Source: Nostoc sp. 'Lobaria pulmonaria (5183) cyanobiont' | GTDB lineage: Bacteria; Cyanobacteriota; Cyanobacteriia; Cyanobacteriales; Nostocaceae | Assembly: GCF_002949795.1 (NCBI RefSeq) | Contig: NZ_CP026692.1 | Coordinates: 4,448,545 to 4,512,544 of the forward strand | Direction of reading: 5' to 3' | Length of the DNA: 64,000 nt | Part shown: positions 1 through 8,889 of the stretch, in pieces | Numbering within the stretch: position 1 is the first letter of the stretch | Layout of the letters: each line of letters begins with the position of its first letter | Notes under the pieces: generated by a model | What the model was told of the DNA's origin: nothing | Seen by the model: only the letters and a program-made list of their open reading frames with translations | Databases searched by the model: none | Position numbers and translations under genes: made by a program

Positions 1-634
<634 letters not shown>

Positions 635-2059
635 TTGAACAATTTATACGCTGTGGATAAATTTATAGAATCTGTAAAAAAAATTCTGCAAGACAAGCCT
701 CTCGGTTCAATTCAGTGGTTTGTGCTTTATCAATCGTGCTTGGGCAAAACTTACGGAGAAATAGCAGAGGCATCAGGCTACGGCAACAATTATATCAAGG
801 AAATTGGTTCTCAATTGTGGCAAGACCTTTCTATAGCACTTGGAAAAAGAGTCACGAAAAAAAATCTGCATTTAGCCTTGAATAACCACTTGCAATACGA
901 GAAAGGTAATGGGGAAAATCAGAGCCAACAAAAATTCGGTGAAGAATCTAGCATAGAAAAGGTTTATCCAGACCTTTTTTCAGCAAGCAAGATAGAATTT
1001 CCCAGCGGACCTGTAGCACTAAGTTCTCCTCTTTACATCAATCGCCCTTCTCTGGAAAAACTTGTTTGTAATGAGGTTTTACAACCTGGTTGCTTAATCC
1101 GGCTCAAAGCACCTAGAAAGATGGGAAAAAGTTCTCTACTCAATCGGATGATTGCTTATGCTAAAGAGCAAGATTATCAAATTGTTTATTTGGACTTTCA
1201 AGAAGCCGATCGAGACATTTTTGCTTCCCTGGATAAATTTTTGCGTTGGTTTTGTGTAAATGTCAGTAGGCAGTTAAATCTCCTTCCTTGTCTAGATGAT
1301 TTTTGGGATACAGAAATGGGCAGCAAAGTAAGCTGCAAAATCTATTTTGAAGCTTATCTGTTGCAATACACTGATGATAGTCCTGTAGTTTTGGCTTTGA
1401 ATGAAGTCCATCGGATTTTTGAACATCCCAATATTGCCCAAGACTTTCTGCCAATGCTGCGATTTTGGCACGAACAAGCAAAGCAAGATCGGATTTGGCA
1501 AAAACTGCGGATGGTAGTGGTTCACACAACAGAAATTTATATTCCACTTAAGCTCAACCAATCGCCTTTCAATGTAGGGATAACAATTACACTGCCACCA
1601 TTTACCCTTAAGGAGGTACAGAATTTAGCATTATGTTACGGACTAGATTGGTCAGGAAACTCGGAAGGGGCAAAACGCCTTGCACCCCTACAAGCAATGG
1701 TAGGAGGACATCCCTATCTGGTGAACCTTGCATTTTATCATCTCTGTCAGGGGGAAATGACGCTGGAGGTGTTATTAGAAACCGCATCTACAGCAGTAGG
1801 AATTTACGGTCAGCATTTACGAGAACTGTTGACACTACTGCAAGCAGAACCAGAATTAATGTTAGCTATGGAACAGGTAATTGCAACAGATGAAAAAGTG
1901 GAGTTAGACGCGATCGCTGCTTACAAACTAGAAAGCATGGGTTTGGTTCAATTAAATGGCAATCAAGCTAGTAGCAAGTGTGAGTTATATCGTCTTTATT
2001 TTAGCCAACAGTTTGAAAAGCAAAATATTGCTAATGCTTCTAGTAAATTTACCATTTAG
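635..2059 (+). CDS. AAA-like (AAA_35 type) ATPase-domain protein with N-terminal HTH
   Basis: The product is 474 residues. Residues about 10-85 form a helical region (QSCLGKTYGEIAEASGY...IKEIGSQLW) like the HTH found at the N-terminus of cyanobacterial vWA-MoxR-associated/NACHT-type proteins. Residues about 123-400 match the AAA-like (AAA_35) P-loop family: SGPVALSSPLYINRPSLE, then Walker A APRKMGKSS (159-167). The Walker B strand reads VVLALNEVH (251-259), where the family normally has Asp (ALDEV); Asn256 may lower ATP hydrolysis. The start given is TTG; an in-frame GTG at 653 is an alternative and I see no decisive ribosome site. These proteins are thought to be signalling or conflict-related; the actual role is unknown. 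The next gene encodes a second AAA_35 protein. Confidence 0.8.
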   Translation: MNNLYAVDKFIESVKKILQDKPLGSIQWFVLYQSCLGKTYGEIAEASGYGNNYIKEIGSQLWQDLSIALGKRVTKKNLHLALNNHLQYEKGNGENQSQQKFGEESSIEKVYPDLFSASKIEFPSGPVALSSPLYINRPSLEKLVCNEVLQPGCLIRLKAPRKMGKSSLLNRMIAYAKEQDYQIVYLDFQEADRDIFASLDKFLRWFCVNVSRQLNLLPCLDDFWDTEMGSKVSCKIYFEAYLLQYTDDSPVVLALNEVHRIFEHPNIAQDFLPMLRFWHEQAKQDRIWQKLRMVVVHTTEIYIPLKLNQSPFNVGITITLPPFTLKEVQNLALCYGLDWSGNSEGAKRLAPLQAMVGGHPYLVNLAFYHLCQGEMTLEVLLETASTAVGIYGQHLRELLTLLQAEPELMLAMEQVIATDEKVELDAIAAYKLESMGLVQLNGNQASSKCELYRLYFSQQFEKQNIANASSKFTI

Positions 2060-2067
2060 TTTTGAAC

Positions 2068-2101
2068 GTTCATAGTAAGTACTAAAGTTATTACTATGAA
2101 C
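2068..2101 (+). terminator. Inverted repeat after the first AAA gene
   Basis: A perfect 11-bp inverted repeat (GTTCATAGTAA / TTACTATGAAC) with a 12-nt loop begins 9 bp after the stop codon at 2059. No U-tract follows, so it may be a weak terminator, an RNA-stabilising hairpin or a protein site. Confidence 0.45.
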
Positions 2102-2198
2102 CTAGTTAATCATCGATATTAAATAAATTTTATTCACTGTCCCAAAACGAATTTTTTGATTGAGATATAGAACTAATTTGAAATTAAAAATTAATTAA

Positions 2199-3773
2199 AT
2201 GAAAAATTATCGATACCAAGTAGGTGGTACTCTTACTAATGATGCTCCTAGCTATGTTGAGCGCAGAGCAGATGTAGAACTTTACGAAGCTTTGAAACAG
2301 GGTGAATTTTGCTACATTTTAAGCTGTAGGCAAATGGGTAAATCCTCACTTATGGTAAAAACAAAGCACCGCTTGCAACAAGAGGGCTTTAGATGTGCCA
2401 CCGTTGATATGACTAATATTGGTTGTGAAAATATCACTCCCGAACAGTGGTATAAAGGAGTTGTTGGCGACCTATGGTTGAGTTTTAAACTGTTAGGAAA
2501 AGTCAATTTAAAAACCTGGTGGCAAGAACAACAAGATATTTCTTTAGTTCATAAACTTAGTCGGTTTATTTCGGAAATTCTTTTAGCTCAGTTTCCTAAC
2601 GAAAGACTATTTATTTTTATTGATGAAGTTGATAGTATACTCAACCTCGATTTCTCTGTTGATGACTTTTTTAGCTTGATTCGGTTCTGTTATAACCAAC
2701 GAGCAATCGATCCAGAGTATGATCGGATTACATTTGCAGTTTTCGGGGTTGCCACACCTTCAGACTTAATTTTATCTCAAAATCATACTACCCCGTTTAA
2801 TTTGGGTAAAACCATACAAGTAAATGGTTTCACCTTTGAAGAAGCTCAACCACTATCTTTAGGACTAGATATTAAAGACAATCATCCCCAGAAAGTTTTG
2901 AAAGAAGTATTAGTTTGGACAGAAGGGCAACCATTTCTAACTCAAAAGCTGTGCCGGCTGCTTGTAAATTTATCTCAAGACGATCTGGGTAGAAAGCTCA
3001 AAATTCCTCCTGGTACAGAAGACTTTTGGATAGAAAATGTGGTGCGATCGCACATCATCGATAAATGGGAATCACAAGATGAACCGGAGCATCTGCGGAC
3101 AATTCGCGATCGCATCCTCAGAAACGAAAAATTTGCCGCCAGATTGCTCGGAATTTATCAACAAATTCTCCAAGGAGTGAAAGTACCAGCCGATGATAGT
3201 CGAGAACAGGTAGAATTATTGCTGTCTGGCTTGGTAATCAAAAAACAAGGTTTTCTCCAAATAAAAAACCGAATTTATCAAGAAGTTTTCAATTTAGAAT
3301 GGGTTGGAAAAAAACTAGCTTACTTGCGTCCTTACTACGAAAACTTCAATGCATGGGTAGCCTCAGAAGAAAAAGATAAATCTCGCCTATTGCGTGGACA
3401 AGCGTTGAGAGATGCCCAAACTTGGGCAAATGGTAAAAGCTTGAGCAACTTAGATTATCGATTTTTAGCTGCTAGTGAAGAATTAGATCGGCGAGAAGCA
3501 CAACAGGCATTAGAGGCTGAACGTGCTCAAGAAGTCGAAGCACGACTTGCAGAAGAACAAAAAAGGCTGGCTCAACAAAAGAAAAATGCCACAATAGTGA
3601 CACTTTTGCTCGTGGGCATGACAATCAAGTTGGTAATTTCTATATTGTGGGGAGTATCGCTTTTACGAAAAATTGATGCTTTAGAATCACAGCTAAAATG
3701 CACCGGTCTTACTACGCCTCTTCAATTTTCTCACTGTCCAAAATCAAGAACTGCTAGGGAAACCTCAGAATAA
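2199..3773 (+). CDS. AAA-like (AAA_35 type) ATPase with C-terminal coiled coil and membrane segment
   Basis: 524 residues starting [20 protein letters not shown], the usual start of cyanobacterial AAA-like proteins that elsewhere carry WD40 or CHASE2-like tails. Walker A is SCRQMGKSS (42-50) and an intact Walker [11 protein letters not shown] (137-146). A winged-helix-like region covers about 300-385. Residues about 430-460 are rich in Glu/Ala/Gln and probably coiled ([20 protein letters not shown]), followed by one hydrophobic segment at about 464-489 and a 35-residue tail. The effector repeats of longer relatives are missing, so this is either a short architecture or a truncated gene. It lies 140 bp after another AAA_35 gene; a functional pair is possible but not shown. 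Confidence 0.8.
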   Translation: MKNYRYQVGGTLTNDAPSYVERRADVELYEALKQGEFCYILSCRQMGKSSLMVKTKHRLQQEGFRCATVDMTNIGCENITPEQWYKGVVGDLWLSFKLLGKVNLKTWWQEQQDISLVHKLSRFISEILLAQFPNERLFIFIDEVDSILNLDFSVDDFFSLIRFCYNQRAIDPEYDRITFAVFGVATPSDLILSQNHTTPFNLGKTIQVNGFTFEEAQPLSLGLDIKDNHPQKVLKEVLVWTEGQPFLTQKLCRLLVNLSQDDLGRKLKIPPGTEDFWIENVVRSHIIDKWESQDEPEHLRTIRDRILRNEKFAARLLGIYQQILQGVKVPADDSREQVELLLSGLVIKKQGFLQIKNRIYQEVFNLEWVGKKLAYLRPYYENFNAWVASEEKDKSRLLRGQALRDAQTWANGKSLSNLDYRFLAASEELDRREAQQALEAERAQEVEARLAEEQKRLAQQKKNATIVTLLLVGMTIKLVISILWGVSLLRKIDALESQLKCTGLTTPLQFSHCPKSRTARETSE

Positions 3774-3881
3774 CAATCGTTAAAAAACTTAGTTAGGAAC
3801 TTAGCTTAAAATTAGTTAACTTTCCGTTGCTCGTTAACCAGTTTTCTAACAATCTCAACAAAGCCAAAAACCCTGACTAAA

Positions 3882-4002
3882 GAAACGCAAGTCTGACCAA
3901 AGCTGCCAAAGATGTAAGTTAAAATCCTCATATATTTAATAACTACCTACGCAGAACGGCCCGAAAAAGCGATCGCTCATGCATGAGAATTGATTTAGTG
4001 CG
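3882..4002. repeat. 97-bp repeat family, copy 1 (with longer 3' arm)
   Basis: Begins GAAACGCAAGTCTGACCAAA, contains AACTACCTACGCAGAACGGC and ends in a HIP1 site (GCGATCGCT) at 3969-3977; it then shares a further 25 bp (ATTGATTTAGTGCG end) with copy 2. Several substitutions and one deleted base separate it from copies 2 and 3, so it looks older. Confidence 0.85.
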
Positions 4003-4054
4003 TTAGCGATCGCGTAGCGTCTCGTAGAGAAGCTCATCGTAGGTATAGCCAACA

Positions 4055-4176
4055 GAAACGCAGGTCTGGCCAAAGCTGCCGATGATGTAAGTTAAAATCC
4101 TGATATCTTCAATAACTACCCACGCAGAACGGCCCGGAAAAAGCGATCGCTCATCTATGAAAATTGATTTAGTGCG
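4055..4176. repeat. 97-bp repeat family, copy 2
   Basis: The core at 4055-4151 matches copy 3 (4943-5039) at 96 of 97 positions by my reading; the only difference is A/G in GATGT(A/G)AGTT. The 25-bp extension to 4176 is shared with copy 1 but not with copy 3. It sits directly upstream of the toxin-antitoxin pair. Confidence 0.88.
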
Positions 4177-4280
4177 ATAAGTTAACATGAGTTTGATGAA
4201 GCTAAAAAAGCGATGAGGATAAGTAAGACTTGTAAGTTTATATCTTATGAGTTTTGGGATCAACCCAAATAATTAAAAGG

Positions 4281-4526
4281 ATGAAGCAATTGAGTAACCT
4301 AGATAGAGTTTTAGATGCGGCAATGGAGCTGCCTTTAGAGCAGCAAGAAATACTGGTACAAATTCTCAAAAACCGAATTATTGAAAGTCGGCGAGATGAA
4401 ATTGCGTCAGATGCAGCAGTTTCCATTATTGAATTCCAAGCAGGTAGACTTAAAATCCAGACTGCTGCCGAAGCAATTGAAGAATTACGGGAATATCTCA
4501 ATAATCCAAGTGCAGCCGATGTATAG
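4281..4526 (+). CDS. Antitoxin of a RelE/YafQ-like toxin-antitoxin pair
   Basis: 81 residues from ATG 4281 (MKQLSNLDRVLDAAMELPLE). An in-frame TTG at 4254 would add nine residues, but the ATG gives the natural family-like start; AAAAGG lies unusually close to it. The protein is acidic and helical (LPLEQQEILVQILKNR... SIIEFQAGRL) and lacks a clear DNA-binding motif by eye. It resembles small cyanobacterial antitoxins that precede RelE/ParE-superfamily toxins. Its last codons overlap the toxin start by 8 bp, which implies translational coupling. Near-identical repeats flank the pair. Confidence 0.75.
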   Translation: MKQLSNLDRVLDAAMELPLEQQEILVQILKNRIIESRRDEIASDAAVSIIEFQAGRLKIQTAAEAIEELREYLNNPSAADV

Positions 4527-4803
4527 GTTGGTTATCACTAGCAAATTTAAAAGAGCTTTTCGAAAATTTGCTCGTCGTAATACTGACTTGCAAGCCAAAA
4601 TAGAAGAAACTATTGCTGCTATGGAGAATGATATATTTGCAGCTAACTTGGGCACTCACAAGCTAGAAGGAAAGCTATCAGGATTGCTTTCATGCTCTTG
4701 TGGATATGATTGCCGCGTTGTTTTCTCGCTGAAAACCAATGAAGAGAGTGGGGAACAAGTTGTTCTTTTGTTAGACATTGGTACTCATGAGGATGTTTAT
4801 TAG
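4519..4803 (+). CDS. RelE/YafQ-family toxin (putative mRNA interferase)
   Basis: 94 residues starting MYRLVITSKFKRAFRKFARR. I chose ATG 4519 because it overlaps the antitoxin stop (ATGTATAG) and gives the standard RelE-superfamily opening: a first beta strand followed by a basic helix; a longer reading frame starting at 4381 merely shadows the antitoxin. Later elements are GTHKLEGKLSGLLSCS, CRVVFSLK and the closing LLLDIGTHEDVY strand with a terminal His region, typical of YafQ/RelE. The expected action is ribosome-dependent mRNA cleavage, neutralised by the upstream antitoxin. Confidence 0.82.
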   Translation: MYRLVITSKFKRAFRKFARRNTDLQAKIEETIAAMENDIFAANLGTHKLEGKLSGLLSCSCGYDCRVVFSLKTNEESGEQVVLLLDIGTHEDVY

Positions 4804-4853
4804 CTCAATACAAGTGCGATTGCCAATTTTGTAGCAACTGTCTTAAAAGTCAA

Positions 4854-4934
4854 GCGTAGGCGTAGCCCGTCGTAGACATCGCATCATGTATGATGGTTGA
4901 TCGGCGTGCGTAGGCGTAGCCCGTCGTAGACATC
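4854..4934. repeat. Two copies of a 27-bp dispersed repeat
   Basis: The sequence GCGTAGGCGTAGCCCGTCGT followed by AGACATC occurs identically at 4854-4880 and 4908-4934. A diverged copy (about 25 of 29 positions) lies at 23302-23330 over the first codons of flv3, so it is a mobile small dispersed repeat of this genome. Confidence 0.8.
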
Positions 4935-4942
4935 ACCGTATA

Positions 4943-5039
4943 GAAACGCAGGTCTGGCCAAAGCTGCCGATGATGTGAGTTAAAATCCTGATATCTTCAA
5001 TAACTACCCACGCAGAACGGCCCGGAAAAAGCGATCGCT
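4943..5039. repeat. 97-bp repeat family, copy 3, abutting the recQ start
   Basis: This copy ends exactly at base 5039, one base before the recQ ATG, so the whole immediate 5' leader of recQ is repeat sequence, ending in a HIP1 site. Either the repeat landed here or the recQ leader was the source of the duplications. Confidence 0.88.
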
Positions 5040-7202
5040 ATGCTTCAGTATCCCCATCTCGAACAAGCGCTAAAATATCACTTCGGTTATGACCAATTCC
5101 GCCCTGGACAACGGCAAATTATCGAAGATGCGCTGCAAAATCGAGATTTAATGGTTGTGATGCCGACAGGTGGGGGGAAATCTCTGTGTTTTCAGCTCCC
5201 AGCATTGTTGAAAAATGGACTAACTGTGGTAGTGTCGCCATTAATTGCTTTGATGCAAGACCAAGTAGAAGCACTACGAAATAATAATATTAACGCGACA
5301 TTTCTCAATAGCAGTTTGAATGCTTACCAAGTGCGATCGCGGGAAGAAGCCATCCTCAGCGGTAAAGTAAAATTACTCTACGTCGCCCCGGAACGTCTCC
5401 TCAGTGAAAGGTTTCTCCCGTTTATCGATTTAGTTAAAGAAAAAATCGGTATTTCTAGCTTTGCTATTGATGAAGCGCACTGCGTTTCGGAATGGGGACA
5501 CGATTTTCGTCCAGAATATCGCCAGTTAAAATCTCTGCGAAAACGCTACCCTGATGTTCCTACCGTCGCCCTCACCGCTACAGCGACCGATCGCGTCCGT
5601 AGTGATATTATTCAACAATTAGGACTAAAGCAACCAAGCATCCATCTTGCCAGTTTTAACCGTGAAAATCTTTATTACGAAGTTCGTCCTAAAACTAAAT
5701 ATGCTTACGCTGAATTGTTAGAACTAATTCGAGAAACTGAAGGTTCGACAATTATTTATTGTTTAACTCGGAAAAAAGTTGATGAACTCACTTTTAAACT
5801 CCAAAATGATAAAGTTATTGTTCTCCCTTATCATGCCGGATTAACTGATGAAGAACGTAGTAGTAATCAAACGCGATTTATTCGAGATGATGTCCGGGTG
5901 ATGGTGGCAACAATCGCCTTTGGAATGGGAATTAATAAACCCGATGTGCGTTTGGTAGTTCACTTCGATCTACCCAGAAATATAGAAAGTTATTATCAAG
6001 AATCGGGTAGAGCCGGGAGAGACGGAGAACCATCTCGATGTACAATATTTTTCAGCTTTGGTGATGTTAAAACAATTGAATGGAGTATCGATCAAAAAAC
6101 CGATCCTCAAGAACAGTTGATTGCCAAACAACAACTGCGACAAACGATCGATTACGCTGAAGGTACTGATTGTCGGCGAACGATTCAACTGGGTTATTTT
6201 GGCGAAAGGTTTGCGGGGAATTGCGGTAACTGTGACAATTGTCGTCATCCCAAACCGATGCAAGATTGGACAATTGAAGCCATGAAGTTTTTATCTTGTG
6301 TGGCGCGTTGCAAAGAAAGGTTTGGGATGCTACACATAATTGATGTGTTGCGGGGGGCAAAAAAAGACAAAATTATCCAGTACGAACACGATAAACTTTC
6401 TACCTATGGTATTGGTAAAGATAGAACTGTAGATGAATGGCGAATGTTGGGGCGATCGCTTTTACATCAAGGGTTAATAGAGCAAACTAGCGATGGTTAC
6501 TCAGTTTTAAAACTAAATGCCTTAAGTTGGCAAGTAATGCGAAAACAACGCACAGTTTCGCTAGCTGTAACCACAGTACCAAAGATTACCTGGGAACAGA
6601 GCAGTGAAAAAGCAGAAGTTGCAGAAATATTATTACAGAAGTTGCGATCGCTACGTAAACAATTAGCTGATGAGCAATCTGTACCACCTTACGTCATCTT
6701 CCACGATTCCACTTTAAAATTGATGGTACAGGTGCAACCCCAAAACTTAGCTGAATTTGCCAAACTTTCTGGTGTAGGTAGTCACAAACTCGCTCAATAT
6801 GGCGAAAAGTTTATTACAGAAATTCGCGCCTACCGCCAAGAAAAAGGTTTGCAAAATAAATCGGTTACTTCTGCTTCCGGATCATCTCCAAACTCATCTT
6901 CTTACACAGAATTACAGACATTACAATTGCATCAACAAGGTTTAAATGTTGCTCAAATTGCCCAAAAACGCAACCTTAGTCCGGCAACAGTTAGCAATCA
7001 TCTAGAAAAACTAATTGAGAAAAATCAGCCAGTTGATTTAAATCAATTAGTACCTTTAGAACATCAACAAAAAATTTGGCAAGTTTTAGAAGTACTCGGT
7101 GATATTTCCCTCACTCCCATCAAAGAACAACTAGGCGAAAGCTACACTTTTGATGAAATTCGCTTAGTGCGGTGTAAGTGGCGGCGCGAAAATCGCAAGT
7201 GA
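5040..7202 (+). CDS. recQ: ATP-dependent DNA helicase RecQ
   Basis: 720 residues. Motif 0/I: FGYDQFRPGQ and Walker A MPTGGGKS; motif II DEAH within IDEAHCVSEWGHDFRPEY; motif III ALTATAT; motif VI YYQESGRAGRDG. A zinc-binding domain follows with the Cys set C...CGNCDNC near residue 400, then a winged helix, an HRDC domain (about 525-605, with SGVGSHKLAQYGE) and a C-terminal HTH/RecQ-associated extension (LNVAQIAQKRNLSPATVSNH). RecQ unwinds 3'-5' in recombination and fork repair. It is longer than E. coli RecQ because of the C-terminal HTH extension, as in other cyanobacteria. The start is fixed by MLQYPHLEQALKYHFGY. The leader is a dispersed repeat. Confidence 0.96.
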   Translation: MLQYPHLEQALKYHFGYDQFRPGQRQIIEDALQNRDLMVVMPTGGGKSLCFQLPALLKNGLTVVVSPLIALMQDQVEALRNNNINATFLNSSLNAYQVRSREEAILSGKVKLLYVAPERLLSERFLPFIDLVKEKIGISSFAIDEAHCVSEWGHDFRPEYRQLKSLRKRYPDVPTVALTATATDRVRSDIIQQLGLKQPSIHLASFNRENLYYEVRPKTKYAYAELLELIRETEGSTIIYCLTRKKVDELTFKLQNDKVIVLPYHAGLTDEERSSNQTRFIRDDVRVMVATIAFGMGINKPDVRLVVHFDLPRNIESYYQESGRAGRDGEPSRCTIFFSFGDVKTIEWSIDQKTDPQEQLIAKQQLRQTIDYAEGTDCRRTIQLGYFGERFAGNCGNCDNCRHPKPMQDWTIEAMKFLSCVARCKERFGMLHIIDVLRGAKKDKIIQYEHDKLSTYGIGKDRTVDEWRMLGRSLLHQGLIEQTSDGYSVLKLNALSWQVMRKQRTVSLAVTTVPKITWEQSSEKAEVAEILLQKLRSLRKQLADEQSVPPYVIFHDSTLKLMVQVQPQNLAEFAKLSGVGSHKLAQYGEKFITEIRAYRQEKGLQNKSVTSASGSSPNSSSYTELQTLQLHQQGLNVAQIAQKRNLSPATVSNHLEKLIEKNQPVDLNQLVPLEHQQKIWQVLEVLGDISLTPIKEQLGESYTFDEIRLVRCKWRRENRK

Positions 7203-7296
7203 TGATTGAAGAAGAATACAGAATACAGAATCAATTAGTATGAATCATAAATTCTGTTTTATTAAAATACAAAAACAAGATTAAAGGAGTTAGCCG

Positions 7297-7869
7297 ATGA
7301 GTCAGATGCTTAATACAGGAGTACGCTGGACAATTCATGATGTGGAACTCTTCGCAGAAAATGAAGGGACACGCTACGAGATAGTTGATGGAGAATTATT
7401 TATGACCAGGGCACCTCACTTTAAACATCAGCAAACTTGTGGCAGAATTTTCCAACAGCTTAACATTTGGTCAGAGTCTACTGGTTTAGGAGAAGCTGTA
7501 ATCAACCCCGGTGTTTTGTTTTCAGAATCAGATAATGTGATTCCCGATGTAGTTTGGGCTACTAAAGAAACCTTGGCGCTAACATTGGATGAAGGGGGAC
7601 ATTTAACTGGCGCACCAGATTTAGTAGTCGAAGTTTTGTCTGCTAGCAACGAAGACCTAAGACGAGATAAGGAAGCTAAACTTAAACTTTATTCTACCAG
7701 AGGAGTCAAAGAATATTGGATTGCTGATTGGCGATCGCGTAAACTGGAGGTCTATCGGCGCGAACAAAGTCAACTTAACTTGGTAGCAACTTTATTTAGT
7801 AGTGATAATCTAATTTCTCCGCTATTGCCTGGTTTTAGCTGTACTATAGACCAGTTTTTTCCTGTATAA
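7297..7869 (+). CDS. Uma2 family (DUF820) putative endonuclease
   Basis: 190 residues. It shows the PD-(D/E)xK-like core of the Uma2/DUF820 family: VIPDVVWA, then APDLVVEVLSASNEDLRRDKEAKLKLY, where Asp, Glu and Lys are the predicted catalytic set, followed by GVKEYWIAD. AAAGGAG lies nine bases before the ATG, a good ribosome-binding site. Such genes are strongly amplified in filamentous cyanobacteria; their biological role is unclear. It stands alone downstream of recQ. Confidence 0.88.
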   Translation: MSQMLNTGVRWTIHDVELFAENEGTRYEIVDGELFMTRAPHFKHQQTCGRIFQQLNIWSESTGLGEAVINPGVLFSESDNVIPDVVWATKETLALTLDEGGHLTGAPDLVVEVLSASNEDLRRDKEAKLKLYSTRGVKEYWIADWRSRKLEVYRREQSQLNLVATLFSSDNLISPLLPGFSCTIDQFFPV

Positions 7870-8527
7870 ATTTTAGGTTGAATGGAAAAACAAATCTCAA
7901 GTAGCGGATTAACTCTCATTCTTTTCCCAAAACAAAATGTGTATATATAATTTATTGTTCAGATATCGCCTTGCACCAATAACTAAGTTTTCTCCTCATC
8001 AAGGCGATATCTATAAATTATCAGTTCACATTAAGAAAAACTGGGGATTTCAGAGTTGGAGTCTTGTGATGTAAGCGTAGACGATGAAGGTACAGTGTTT
8101 TGGTTTTTGGCAGACAGAATTACAGATAGCAGCTTAGGCAGTGCTAGACAGGCAACAGTATTTAATATCGTCAGAAATATACCATCTATCAAACTCATGT
8201 ATTAATGTTCTCCGTTTGAAAATTGGTAGTGACTATATTTATTAGTTTGAAGCAAAATCAGTAGAATTGCGTAAAAACAGAATTTAGATTTATTTTAGAA
8301 AATATAAGCTAAATAAATATATTTTTATCCGATAGCAATATATGGGACTCCGATTTGATTTCTGAAAACATCCTGAGACTGAAAAGCCTGTTAGATAAGG
8401 GTTTTATCTGAAATCTTTTTCAAAAATTCAGATATGAGTCCTATAGCAAGCCGATTTGATTTTTGAAAACATCTAAGCGTCATACCTTTACTTTTTATGT
8501 CTTCTGACTTCCTGCTCTGAGATGTAT

Positions 8528-8546
8528 TAGGGGGTCAAACCCCCTA
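8528..8546. repeat. TAGGGGG/CCCCCTA hairpin
   Basis: A perfect 7-bp inverted repeat with loop TCAAA inside the gene-poor stretch. No U-tract follows on either strand, so it is probably part of the repeat element rather than a terminator. Confidence 0.6.
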
Positions 8547-8845
8547 TTCAACAGATATATCCTCGCAGAAGTCAGGAAGCTCAGTCTCTAGATAGAGAGC
8601 AAATTAAAATTGCCATATCATCTATGAAATTAGAGCTATATCTGAATGAAAAAATCTCATCTTTATCTATCAAAAGTATGAGAGACAGATATAACAATTT
8701 CCTATATCTCAAGAAACTAAATATTTGTATCTAACCTAAAAGTATACTTCTGACAGAGGATGTAAAAAAAAATTAGACATAGTAAATTAAAATCAATATT
8801 ATTCAAAGTTCCTAAACAATTCAGACAAGTGTGTTATACACGTGC

Positions 8846-8873
8846 TTGGAACAGCCTAAAACTTTGTTAAAAT
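8846..8873 (+). promoter_or_regulatory. Candidate sigma-70-type promoter of the glycosyltransferase gene
   Basis: TTGGAA (8846-8851), a 16-bp spacer and TAAAAT (8868-8873) precede the ATG at 8890. The predicted leader is only about ten bases, so this is a tentative call made by eye. Confidence 0.35.
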
Positions 8874-8889
8874 CAGCAACACACAAACT

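Larger units (their letters stand above)
7870..8889. other. 1-kb gene-poor region with short repeats
   Basis: No convincing gene on either strand. Visible structure: a repeated 23-mer beginning CCGATTTGATTT at 8350-8372 and 8451-8473 (one difference), a G/C hairpin at 8528-8546, and related GAAGTCAGGAAG/CTTCCTG arms around it (8501-8520 and 8566-8584). Together these suggest a decayed small mobile repeat. The right end holds the promoter of the next gene. Confidence 0.5.

Noticed and set aside
8041..8210. Possible degraded gene upstream of the glycosyltransferase
   Set aside because: All frames have frequent stops and no recognisable motif.
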